A DNA stretch of 7,470 nucleotides from the NCBI RefSeq assembly GCF_937999985.1, contig NZ_CALLDG010000200.1:1-7470 (forward strand). The letters run 5' to 3'. Positions within the stretch are counted from its first letter, which is position 1, and each line of letters begins with the position of its first letter. The position numbers and the translations under genes were made by a program. The notes beneath the pieces are model-generated. The model was not told the DNA's origin and ran no database searches. It was given only the letters and a program-made list of their open reading frames with translations. The stretch comes from an uncultured Corynebacterium sp. (GTDB lineage: Bacteria; Actinomycetota; Actinomycetes; Mycobacteriales; Mycobacteriaceae). Below are positions 1 to 5,653 of the stretch, in pieces.

Positions 1-1
1 C

Positions 2-412
2 CTGGGTGGCGTGGTGGAGTTCTGTGGGAAGATCCCCCCGGTGAAGTGCTTCCAGGACAATGCGCTGCTTAAGAGCGTTCTGCAGGAGGACAACCCCGGT
101 GGCGTGCTGGTGATCGACGGTGATGCGTCGATGCACACTGCGCTGGTGGGCGACATCATTGCGGGCCTGGGCAAGGACCACGGCTGGGCCGGCGTGGTGA
201 TTAACGGGCCGATCCGCGATTCTAAGGTGATTGGCCAGATGGAGTTCGGCTGCAAGGCGCTGGGCACCAACCCGCGCAAGTCCACGAAGACCGGAGAGGG
301 CGAGCGTGACGTGACGGTGAGCTTCGGCGGCGTGGACTTTATCCCCGGCGAGTACATTTACTGCGATTCGGACGGCATCATCGTTTCCGACGAGATTGTG
401 CAGCCGGTCTAA
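2..412 (+). CDS. rraA: RraA-family protein, 3' part (N-terminus outside the window)
   Basis: This is the C-terminal part of a protein of the RraA / 4-hydroxy-4-methyl-2-oxoglutarate aldolase fold. The reading frame is open from the first codon of the window (Leu-Gly-Gly at 2-10), so the GTG at 11 is internal. About 136 residues are present, against about 160 for the family, so roughly 25 are missing. Family landmarks are a VKCFQDNALL segment, VLVIDGD, the GPIRDS loop and the SFGGVDFIPGEYIYCDSDGI tail. E. coli RraA, which inhibits RNase E, has Arg-Gln at the loop; here it is Arg-Asp (215-220), the pair that binds substrate and metal in the class II aldolase/decarboxylase members. The protein may therefore be an aldolase or oxaloacetate decarboxylase rather than, or as well as, an RNase regulator. 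Family assignment is firm; the activity is open. An intrinsic terminator follows 14 nt after the stop. Confidence 0.9.
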   Translation: MGGVVEFCGKIPPVKCFQDNALLKSVLQEDNPGGVLVIDGDASMHTALVGDIIAGLGKDHGWAGVVINGPIRDSKVIGQMEFGCKALGTNPRKSTKTGEGERDVTVSFGGVDFIPGEYIYCDSDGIIVSDEIVQPV

Positions 413-426
413 GCAGGGGATTTCCT

Positions 427-468
427 AACGGCGATAGGAGTGGGGTAACCTATCGCCGTTGCCCTTTT
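427..468 (+). terminator. Rho-independent terminator of the rraA-like gene
   Basis: A perfect 12-bp inverted repeat (AACGGCGATAGG at 427-438 and CCTATCGCCGTT at 449-460) encloses a 10-nt loop and is followed by GCCCTTTT (461-468). It starts 14 nt after the rraA stop and ends 13 nt before the tRNA gene, so it isolates the two transcription units. The T run is short but the stem is strong. Confidence 0.85.
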
Positions 469-481
469 AGTAGGGCTTCGG

Positions 482-555
482 CGGACTGTGGCGCAGCTTG
501 GTAGCGCACTACACTGGGGGTGTAGGGGTCGCAGGTTCAAATCCTGTCAGTCCGA
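482..555 (+). tRNA. tRNA-Pro (anticodon GGG)
   Basis: A complete cloverleaf can be folded by hand. The acceptor stem CGGACTG (482-488) pairs perfectly with CAGTCCG (548-554), and A555 is the discriminator base. The D stem is GCGC (491-494)/GCGC (504-507). The anticodon stem CTACA (509-513) pairs with TGTAG (521-525) around loop CTGGGGG, giving anticodon GGG at 516-518. The T stem GCAGG/CCTGT (531-535/543-547, one G-U pair) carries the TTCAAAT loop. Anticodon GGG reads CCC and CCU proline codons. The CCA end is not encoded. No intron and no displaced copy of the 3' end were seen in the window. Confidence 0.97.
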
Positions 556-565
556 CAATTTTCAC

Positions 566-571
566 TATTAT
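566..571 (+). promoter_or_regulatory. Candidate -10 element for a leaderless transcript of the 59-aa membrane protein
   Basis: TATTAT at 566-571 lies exactly 7 nt before the ATG at 579, so transcription would begin at or next to the start codon. There is no usable Shine-Dalgarno: the only G run (GGGG, 574-577) sits almost against the ATG. No good -35 is seen, and that region lies inside the tRNA gene. Read-through from the tRNA promoter is the alternative. Confidence 0.4.
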
Positions 572-578
572 CCGGGGT

Positions 579-758
579 ATGACCTCACCATCACCGCAGA
601 AAAAGAATAACTACACCGGAGTTGCTATCGGCGCGGCCATTGGCCTTGTGCTTGGCCTGGCCATCGCATTAATCTTTGATTTCTTTATCCCGATTGGGGT
701 TATCTTCGGCCTGTCGCTTGGCGCGGGTATCGGGCTGGCGTTGAGCTATAAGGAATAG
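579..758 (+). CDS. Small two-helix membrane protein of unknown function (59 aa)
   Basis: The product is 59 residues: a polar, Lys/Asn-rich N-terminus (residues 1-13), a first hydrophobic helix (about 15-33), a short turn with Asp34 and Pro38, and a second helix (about 38-55) ending in Tyr-Lys-Glu. Both helices are rich in small residues spaced as GxxxG/GxxxA (GVAIGAAIG, GLSLGAGIG), a glycine-zipper pattern that favours tight helix packing or oligomers. I do not recognise a family. The frame stays open upstream to a GTG at 498, but that would overlap the tRNA, so the ATG at 579 is chosen. It is served at best by a leaderless promoter (566-571). The gene ends 5 nt before the end of the convergent yoeB gene, with no terminator between them. 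A small channel, a holin-like protein or a stress protein are possible, but nothing in the sequence decides between them. Confidence 0.65.
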   Translation: MTSPSPQKKNNYTGVAIGAAIGLVLGLAIALIFDFFIPIGVIFGLSLGAGIGLALSYKE

Positions 759-763
759 GCCAG

Positions 764-1024
764 TTAGCTTCCGTAACGGTATCGACAAGCCGCGATGCGA
801 ATCTCTCCGTCCACTACCTTGTACACCAGGCGGTGCTCATCGGTGATCCGCCTCGACCAATAGCCTGATAGACCGTGCTTGAGGGCTTCAGGCTTGCCGA
901 TGCCCTCGTTTCCGTTGCGGGCGATGTCCTTAATCAACCGATTAATTCTCTTTAGGGTGCGGCGATCCGCCGTCTGCCACCACAAGTAGTCCTCCCAGGC
1001 AGACTCATCCCAAACGAGAATCAT
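764..1024 (-). CDS. yoeB: YoeB/Txe-family mRNA interferase toxin
   Basis: This is an 86-residue toxin of the RelE superfamily, YoeB branch, a ribosome-dependent endoribonuclease that cuts mRNA in the A site when freed from its antitoxin. Its length matches E. coli YoeB (84 aa). Family signatures run through the protein: WEDYLWW (10-16), LKRINRLIKD (24-33), GIGKPEALKH (41-50), LSGYWSRRITDEHRLVY (52-68) and the ACRYRY end. Catalytic Glu46 and Arg65 are present. At position 83, where E. coli YoeB has the catalytic His, the codon CGT (minus strand) gives Arg, so the tail reads YRY instead of YHY. This could weaken the toxin or mark a variant. Its ATG overlaps the yefM stop by one base (TAATG), the usual translational coupling of this pair. 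Family and pairing are certain; full activity is not. Confidence 0.95.
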   Translation of the reverse strand: MILVWDESAWEDYLWWQTADRRTLKRINRLIKDIARNGNEGIGKPEALKHGLSGYWSRRITDEHRLVYKVVDGEIRIAACRYRYGS

Positions 1025-1278
1025 TAGTCCTCAATGAGGTCGTGGTGGGCGCCGCGCCCCCGCTCCAGGTTCTCGATGGAACCGAGGAGGCGGCGAGCGT
1101 TCTCGGGAGAGCGCAGAAGGTAAGCAGTTTCTCGCAGCGATTCGTACTCGGAGAGCGAAACGATCACGACGTCCTCGTGACCGGCTCGGGTAATGATGGC
1201 TTCCTCGCGATTGTCGACAACATCACTGAGCACTTTCGCGTAGTTCGCGCGGGATTCGGTATAGCTAAACGTTTTCAC
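1024..1278 (-). CDS. yefM: YefM/Phd-family antitoxin
   Basis: This 84-residue antitoxin neutralises the adjacent YoeB and, alone or with it, represses their operon. The N-terminal half (residues 1 to about 50; KTFSYTESRANYAKVLSDVV and VIVSLSEYESL) is the Phd/YefM DNA-binding and dimerisation fold. The C-terminal part (about 52-75; TAYLLRSPENARRLLGSIEN) is the helix that wraps YefM-family toxins. The start is the GTG at 1278, with AGGAGG (1290-1285) 6 nt ahead of it. An ATG at 1368 in the same frame is rejected, because it would add 30 unrelated residues and run across the operator and promoter. The gene precedes yoeB and overlaps it by one base. The upstream DNA holds a matching TGTACA-type operator, which supports autoregulation. 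Confidence 0.94.
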   Translation of the reverse strand: MKTFSYTESRANYAKVLSDVVDNREEAIITRAGHEDVVIVSLSEYESLRETAYLLRSPENARRLLGSIENLERGRGAHHDLIED

Positions 1279-1287
1279 AGCACACCT

Positions 1288-1308
1288 CCTGTACAGGAAA
1301 CTGTACGT
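1288..1308 (-). promoter_or_regulatory. yefM-yoeB operator (two GTAC-centred sites)
   Basis: The perfect palindrome CCTGTACAGG (1288-1297) contains the TGTACA core known from the E. coli yefM-yoeB operator. A second, imperfect core (TGTACG on the plus strand, 1302-1307) has its GTAC centre 12 bp away. A long-plus-short pair of sites with about one helical turn between centres is the known E. coli arrangement. The first site covers the predicted transcription start and part of the Shine-Dalgarno; the second overlaps the -10 box. Binding would therefore directly block the promoter. Confidence 0.6.
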
Positions 1309-1328
1309 CACATGAGAGGTGTCGTCAA
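1300..1328 (-). promoter_or_regulatory. Promoter of yefM-yoeB
   Basis: On the minus strand, TTGACG (1328-1323) as -35 and TACAGT (1305-1300) as -10 are separated by exactly 17 bp. The start of transcription would fall near 1293, giving a short leader that carries the AGGAGG of yefM. The -10 box lies within the imperfect operator half. Confidence 0.6.
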
Positions 1329-1370
1329 CGTCTGAAGTCCGGCAGACCGAACACTCTGTCGAGCGCACCT

Positions 1371-2684
1371 TTACAGAGAATCAGCAGCGTCGCGCACGGT
1401 TCCGGTAGTACGGCGGTCCGTGAAATACCGGACCGCGTAGTACGCAGCAGCCACCACAATGAAGGCCACGCCCATGAAGGTGAAACTGCCCTTGAAAATC
1501 GGGTTGTCGTGAGCCACGCCCTGGCCGAAGAAACCAAGCCTGCGGGACGTGGCGTTGCTGACGAAGGGCAGGAAGACCATCGTCAATACCGCCACCACTG
1601 CGAAGCTCAGAAGCTGCTCAACAACCCAGCCCAGCGCGCCGTTCAGCTTGTCTGAGATCACCTGTACCAGCTGGAACCCGGCGTCCAGAAAAACGACAAA
1701 GAGCGGCACCAAGAACACCCAGTGGTGATACCAGCTAAACGGCGAGATGATGCAGGCAACAACTCCGCCGAGGGCCATGATCATCGAGTAGTTACCGCGA
1801 CGGTAACAGCCCAACACCACGATGCTGTACAGCACGACGATGGCGACCACGCAGACGAGCCACAGTGCGGTGCTGTCGTAACCCAGGCGATGCAAGACGG
1901 CGCCGAGGGACTGCGCGCCGGGATTGTCCTCGCCGCCGATGCGCTGGGTTTCGAAGATCTTGGTCTGCCAGAAAGACTTGGCGTCCGGGACGAAGAGGAA
2001 GCCGATGACCACGGTCGCCAGGATCGTTACGGTCATATAACCCATCGCGCGCCAGCGCTTGCCCAGCAACAGCGGCAGGTAGAAGAAGACCGGGGTGAGC
2101 TTAATGCCGGCGGCCAGGCCGCTGAAGATACCCCCGCCTCGGTTGCCGGTGCGGCGGCGCAGAAAATCCAGGGCAATCAAGCCCATGAGGAAGATGTTGA
2201 TCTGGCCCCAGAAGAAGGTGCCGAAGATCGGGGCCAGGTGGAAGGAAGCGACCAGCGCCGCCAGGGAAACGAGGATTAGCCCCGGGGACCAGGCATAACC
2301 GCGCTCGCGGAAGACCCCGATAATCACAGCAAACAGCACCAAGGCAGTGAGGCCTAGCCAGATACTCGCCGCAACCTCGAACCGCACCAACGGCAATACC
2401 CTAAAAATCACGCCCGAAAACGGCGGATAAGTAAAAGGGAGACCCCCGACGAAGGGCTGGGAGTACAACTCCTGCCCGCTATTCAGGGCAACCGCAGCGT
2501 TGTAATAGACCTTGAAGTCCGTTGGCCACTTGAAGAGGTTCGTGAACCAGGAGGAGCGAACCTCCGGCAAGGTCAGTCGATACACCGCATAGGCAGCGAG
2601 AAGAGCGAAAGCCATGAACGCACCAAAAGCGCCCGGCAGCCTCTTGGAGGCTCCGCGCGAACTGGTGGAAGCTATAAAACTCAT
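1371..2684 (-). CDS. Polyprenol-phosphate-mannose-dependent mannosyltransferase-like membrane protein (GT87/DUF2029)
   Basis: This 437-residue polytopic protein (about 10-12 hydrophobic helices) has the pattern of GT-C enzymes of family GT87. These transfer mannose from polyprenyl-phosphomannose onto lipoglycans on the outer face of the actinobacterial membrane; relatives are the corynebacterial MptC and mycobacterial PimE and Rv2181. Visible family motifs are TDFKVYYNAA with the likely catalytic Asp56, LPFTYPPF (82-89), FFWGQINIFL (157-166), GLAAGIKLTP (189-198), NPGAQSL (254-260) and SPFSWYHHW (314-322). The exact acceptor (LM/LAM branch, PIM or another glycan) cannot be read. The ATG at 2684 is preferred because a TAAAGT -10 sits 7 nt ahead; a TTG at 2705 would add seven residues but has no Shine-Dalgarno. 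The gene stands alone, divergent from the ABC operon. The yefM promoter begins about 40 bp beyond its stop. Confidence 0.85.
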   Translation of the reverse strand: MSFIASTSSRGASKRLPGAFGAFMAFALLAAYAVYRLTLPEVRSSWFTNLFKWPTDFKVYYNAAVALNSGQELYSQPFVGGLPFTYPPFSGVIFRVLPLVRFEVAASIWLGLTALVLFAVIIGVFRERGYAWSPGLILVSLAALVASFHLAPIFGTFFWGQINIFLMGLIALDFLRRRTGNRGGGIFSGLAAGIKLTPVFFYLPLLLGKRWRAMGYMTVTILATVVIGFLFVPDAKSFWQTKIFETQRIGGEDNPGAQSLGAVLHRLGYDSTALWLVCVVAIVVLYSIVVLGCYRRGNYSMIMALGGVVACIISPFSWYHHWVFLVPLFVVFLDAGFQLVQVISDKLNGALGWVVEQLLSFAVVAVLTMVFLPFVSNATSRRLGFFGQGVAHDNPIFKGSFTFMGVAFIVVAAAYYAVRYFTDRRTTGTVRDAADSL

Positions 2685-2691
2685 CTCGTTT

Positions 2692-2697
2692 ACTTTA
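2692..2697 (-). promoter_or_regulatory. Candidate -10 element for a leaderless mannosyltransferase transcript
   Basis: TAAAGT on the minus strand (2697-2692) is followed by 7 nt and then the ATG at 2684, putting the transcription start at the start codon. No Shine-Dalgarno precedes that ATG. No convincing -35 is seen 16-18 bp upstream. Confidence 0.42.
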
Positions 2698-2741
2698 AAA
2701 CGCAAATCGTTGCTTTTTGGTTACCACGACCGAGCAACGAA

Positions 2742-2760
2742 GAAATTTAAAAAGAATTTC
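2742..2760. repeat. AT-rich inverted repeat in the divergent intergenic region
   Basis: GAAATT (2742-2747) and AATTTC (2755-2760) form 6-bp arms around a 7-nt A-rich centre. The stem is too weak for a terminator and no T run follows. It could be an operator or merely AT-rich promoter DNA. Confidence 0.3.
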
Positions 2761-2768
2761 TGCGGCCC

Positions 2769-2786
2769 CCATGACAAACGTCATGG
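2769..2786. promoter_or_regulatory. Palindromic candidate operator, CCATGAC-N4-GTCATGG
   Basis: Perfect 7-bp arms CCATGAC (2769-2775) and GTCATGG (2780-2786) flank AAAC. The site lies between the mannosyltransferase and the exporter/two-component operon. If the ABC gene is leaderless, its centre is at about -67.5, a position typical of an upstream activator. The operon's own LuxR-type response regulator, a family that binds short inverted repeats, is the natural candidate, but this is inference. No second copy was noticed in the window. Confidence 0.4.
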
Positions 2787-2831
2787 TGCATTCCGTGACG
2801 AAACCTATGCGTGCACTTTTCAGCTCCGAAA

Positions 2832-2837
2832 TAACGT
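2832..2837 (+). promoter_or_regulatory. Candidate -10 element for the exporter/two-component operon
   Basis: TAACGT (2832-2837) ends 7 nt before the ATG at 2845, so the transcript would be leaderless or nearly so. The only SD-like bases, GAAG (2838-2841), are too close to the ATG to work well. No TTGACA-like -35 is visible, which would fit a promoter needing an activator. Confidence 0.4.
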
Positions 2838-2844
2838 GAAGACC

Positions 2845-3762
2845 ATGAGTGCGACACAACTGGCACACGCCATAGAAGTAAGAGGAATCAGCAAGACCTT
2901 CAAGCCACGTTCCAACCAACCGGTGCACGCGCTGAAGGACGTAAGCCTAAGCGTTCGCCCAGGCGAGATTATTGCACTGCTCGGCACCAACGGTGCGGGC
3001 AAGACCACCCTTGTGGATCTGATTTTGGGGCTTACTTCCCCGACCGCCGGGACGGTGAGAGTCATGGGCCGCTCCCCCAAGCAGGCAGTGTACGACCAAA
3101 ACATCAGCGCACTGATGCAGACCGGTGGCCTGCTCCACGAACTGACCGTGAAGGACACGGTGGAGATGATCGCCGCCGCATTCCCCGAGCACCTACCGCT
3201 CGAAGAGGTTATCGAGCAGGCCAACCTGGAACCCATCTACAAGCGGCGCGTAGGCAAGTGCTCCGGCGGCGAGCAGCAGCGCCTTCGCTTCGCCCTAGCA
3301 ATCCTCGGCAACCCGGACATCCTCATCCTCGATGAGCCCACCGCTGGTATGGACGCCGGCGCACGCCACCGTTTCTGGGACTCCATGAAGCATCAGGCGC
3401 AGCTGGGCCGCACGATCATCTTCGCGACCCACTACCTAGAGGAAGCGGACAACTTCGCCCAGCGCATCGTGCTCATGCACGAAGGCGAGATTGTTGCCGA
3501 CGGCACCACCGACGAGCTGCGAAACATGAGCGCCAACCGCGTGGTCAGCGCCGAGTTCCCGGGTGGATTCCCCGAGCTGGCAGGCCTTAGGGGCGTCATA
3601 AAGAGCGAAGTAAACGGCCGTCGCCTTCGTATCACAACCAACGACTCTGACGCGCTTGCCCGGTACCTGTTGACGGAAACTGACGCCCGCGATCTCGACA
3701 TCACCAGCCACAGCCTGGAGGACACATTCCTTGCGCTGACGAACGAAAACGAGGAGGCCTAA
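2845..3762 (+). CDS. ABC transporter ATP-binding protein (exporter, YvfR/DrrA-like)
   Basis: This 305-residue ATPase subunit would power the permease encoded next. Motifs in order are Walker A GTNGAGKT (47-54), Q-loop Gln92 (ALMQTGGL), signature CSGGEQQR (139-146), Walker B ILILDEP (159-165) with catalytic Glu164, D-loop GMDAG (168-172) and H-loop His196 (ATHYLEEAD). The GMDAGAR D-loop and the roughly 90-residue C-terminal extension (DLDITSHSLEDTFLALT) are typical of ATPases paired with ABC-2 exporters for drugs, lipids or peptides. The signature begins with Cys rather than the usual Leu. The ATG at 2845 is chosen because homology-like sequence begins just after it; the frame stays open far upstream, but that part overlaps the divergent gene and looks non-coding. 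A GTG at 2836 is a less likely start. The gene is first in a four-gene operon. The substrate is unknown. Confidence 0.93.
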   Translation: MSATQLAHAIEVRGISKTFKPRSNQPVHALKDVSLSVRPGEIIALLGTNGAGKTTLVDLILGLTSPTAGTVRVMGRSPKQAVYDQNISALMQTGGLLHELTVKDTVEMIAAAFPEHLPLEEVIEQANLEPIYKRRVGKCSGGEQQRLRFALAILGNPDILILDEPTAGMDAGARHRFWDSMKHQAQLGRTIIFATHYLEEADNFAQRIVLMHEGEIVADGTTDELRNMSANRVVSAEFPGGFPELAGLRGVIKSEVNGRRLRITTNDSDALARYLLTETDARDLDITSHSLEDTFLALTNENEEA

Positions 3763-3764
3763 CA

Positions 3765-4526
3765 ATGAGCACCACCCTAAAATTCGCCGGCCACGAGCTA
3801 CTACGCCTGCGCCGGGACATGACCACCTTGTTCTTCAGCGTCGGTCTGCCAATCTTCTTCTACCTGATCTTCGGCGCAATGCAGGAATATGGCGATCAGG
3901 AAATGAACGGCGGAAACGTCTCCGCGTTCGTCATGCTGGGCATGGCCTTCTACGCCGGCGTAGTAGGCGCCGTCGGCGCAGCGGGCACTTCCGTGACAGA
4001 TAACCGCAGTGGTTGGGGCAGGCAGCTGGCCCTTACTCCCCTGCGCCCGTGGCAGCTAGCCTTCGCCAATGGCCTGAGCATCGCCGTGCGTGCGGTGCTG
4101 CCGATCGTCGCCGTGTTTATAGTCGGCGGACTGACCCGGGCCCACATGCAGCCCGACCAGTGGGCGTTGAGCTTCATCGCCTGTGTGCTGTGTTCCATCC
4201 CCTTTGGCTTCTACGGCTTGGCGTGGACGCTGGTGGTTCCGAAAGAGAACACGGTTTCCATCGCCACTGCATCCATCGTGATCCTGGCCTTCGCGGGCAA
4301 CGTTTTTATGCCTCTCAGCGGATCGCTGCTGCAGGTAGGCCGTTTCACCCCGATGTATGGCGCAATGACGCTGGTTCGCTGGCCGCTGGCCGAAGGCGCT
4401 CAACTGCTCGACCACGGATTCATCAACGACCCGATGTGGTACGCCTGGGTTAGCATCGCAGTATGGACGGCGATCTTCGTAGGCTTCTGCCTGCTGATGG
4501 GCAAGCGCGACAGGGAGCGCAGCTAA
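3765..4526 (+). CDS. ABC-2 type transporter permease
   Basis: This 253-residue integral membrane subunit has about six hydrophobic segments (roughly residues 21-37, 53-73, 97-122, 133-155, 165-185 and 227-246), the usual topology of ABC-2 permeases. The family feature preceding the last helices, GRFTPMYGAMTLVRWPL, matches the FTP(x)YW-like segment of DrrB/YvfS relatives. Basic residues at the N-terminus (RLRRD) and C-terminus (GKRDRERS) suggest both ends are cytoplasmic. The ATG at 3765 is preceded by GAGGAGG (3751-3757) at 7 nt spacing and lies 2 nt after the ATPase stop. Its own stop overlaps the kinase start by one base. Together with the ATPase it should form a homodimeric-permease exporter. 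Nothing in it identifies the cargo. Confidence 0.92.
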   Translation: MSTTLKFAGHELLRLRRDMTTLFFSVGLPIFFYLIFGAMQEYGDQEMNGGNVSAFVMLGMAFYAGVVGAVGAAGTSVTDNRSGWGRQLALTPLRPWQLAFANGLSIAVRAVLPIVAVFIVGGLTRAHMQPDQWALSFIACVLCSIPFGFYGLAWTLVVPKENTVSIATASIVILAFAGNVFMPLSGSLLQVGRFTPMYGAMTLVRWPLAEGAQLLDHGFINDPMWYAWVSIAVWTAIFVGFCLLMGKRDRERS

Positions 4527-5653
4527 TGCGCCCTTTTGACGGGTTTCAGTTGAACTCCGCCATCTTCGCCTCGATATGGCTGATATTCCTGGTGCCCGTC
4601 GCTCTGCAGGTTTACACGGGGGAAGGATTCAGCACTACGGCCAAGGCCTGGATGACTATATGCCTGCTGGCTTTCGGCGCGTTCTACTTCTACGCCTTCG
4701 GCTCGTTGGAATACTTCCCCCGCGGCTGGGGAACACTAGCGCGGGCACTGCTGCGCTGGGGCATACTGCTAGCCATTGCGTTGGCCAGCGTGCCAGCGAT
4801 GCAGGCTGGCGCGGTGGCCTTTGCCCCCTACCTGGCCGCGATGTTGGGATTCACGGTGACGCTGCGGAAGGCACTGCCGATCGTGGTGGCGACAGGTGTA
4901 CTCGGGACAGTTGCAATGTGGAACTGGTGGCCGGACGACCTTACCTGGGGTGCATTCACCCTTTTCGTCATGCCGTTGTTACTCGTCGCTCTTGGGATTT
5001 TTAGCCAATACGACGAATCCCGCCACAAGCTGCGGCACGAACTGGACCTGGCGCAGCAGCGGGAAGACATTGCCACGGATGTGCACGATCTGCTGGGCCA
5101 CTCGCTGACAGTCATCAACCTAAAGTCCGAGGTCGCCAGGCGGGCAATGGATAACAACCCCGAGCAGGCAAAACAGGAGCTCAAGGAAATCAGCGACCTC
5201 TCCCGCCTAGCCTTGGCGGAGGTGCGATCGACGGTCACCCGCATGCGCACACCCACCTTCGCCGGTGAGCTGCAGGCGGCGCGCCGGGCTTTGGAAACTA
5301 AGGGCGTCACCGCGCATCTACCCGAACTCCTACAGGCACCGGGCGCACACGACACAGTGTTTTCCTGGGGTCTGCGAGAACTTACGACGAACGTCGTGCG
5401 GCACTCCGGTGCGAGCACGTGCTGGGTAAACGTCACCGCCGACAAGCTGCAGGTCACCGATGACGGCTGCGGGTTCAACGGCGAGGCCACGCAGGGCACT
5501 GGCGGGCTGGCCGGCCTGCGCCAAAGAGTCGAGGAAGCCGGTGGGAAGCTGATTGTGCGCCGCGAACGCGGCCTGAGTACCGTGCTGATCGCCATGGGAG
5601 GCGACAACGAGCTGATCGACGACGGCGCAGTGGCGAAGGAGGCCACCCGATGA
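4526..5653 (+). CDS. Membrane sensor histidine kinase, DesK/NarL type (HisKA_3)
   Basis: The protein is 375 residues. Six hydrophobic segments (about 12-30, 40-60, 72-92, 96-113, 116-132 and 139-160) have only short loops between them, so there is no extracellular sensor domain and the signal is probably read in or at the membrane. A coiled linker (about 163-181) leads to the HisKA_3 dimerisation domain with phospho-acceptor His187 in DVHDLLGHSLT. The ATPase domain shows the N box ELTTNVVRHS (Asn289), the G1 box DDGCG (312-316) and the G2 box GTGGLAGL (324-331). This is the architecture of B. subtilis DesK and YvfT. The ATG at 4526 overlaps the permease stop (TAATG) and has AGGGAG (4512-4517) ahead of it, so its expression is coupled to the exporter. 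Its partner is the response regulator encoded next. The signal is unknown; transported compound, membrane damage or membrane fluidity are all possible. Confidence 0.93.
   Translation: MRPFDGFQLNSAIFASIWLIFLVPVALQVYTGEGFSTTAKAWMTICLLAFGAFYFYAFGSLEYFPRGWGTLARALLRWGILLAIALASVPAMQAGAVAFAPYLAAMLGFTVTLRKALPIVVATGVLGTVAMWNWWPDDLTWGAFTLFVMPLLLVALGIFSQYDESRHKLRHELDLAQQREDIATDVHDLLGHSLTVINLKSEVARRAMDNNPEQAKQELKEISDLSRLALAEVRSTVTRMRTPTFAGELQAARRALETKGVTAHLPELLQAPGAHDTVFSWGLRELTTNVVRHSGASTCWVNVTADKLQVTDDGCGFNGEATQGTGGLAGLRQRVEEAGGKLIVRRERGLSTVLIAMGGDNELIDDGAVAKEATR

Noticed and set aside
498..578. N-terminal extension of the small membrane protein from the GTG at 498
   Set aside because: It would be translated from the tRNA-Pro sequence itself.
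482..1328. tRNA gene next to a toxin-antitoxin pair as the edge of an integrated element
   Set aside because: No displaced copy of the tRNA 3' end, integrase or transposase was seen in the window. The pair looks like an ordinary chromosomal locus.
1024..1368. Longer yefM product starting at the ATG at 1368
   Set aside because: The 30 extra residues would cross the operator and promoter and resemble no antitoxin, whereas the GTG at 1278 has AGGAGG at good spacing.
1722..2279. Long plus-strand open frame (185 codons) opposite the mannosyltransferase
   Set aside because: It is antisense to a gene with clear membrane helices and family motifs, and its product is a Gln/Ala/Asp-rich, low-complexity sequence typical of shadow frames in GC-rich DNA.
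2614..2844. N-terminal extension of the ABC ATPase
   Set aside because: The extra residues are Lys-rich and unlike ABC proteins, overlap the divergent gene and cover the intergenic inverted repeats. Family-like sequence starts just after 2845.
4828..5646. 272-codon minus-strand open frame opposite the histidine kinase
   Set aside because: The Ser/Arg-rich composition without recognisable motifs marks it as a shadow of the kinase gene.
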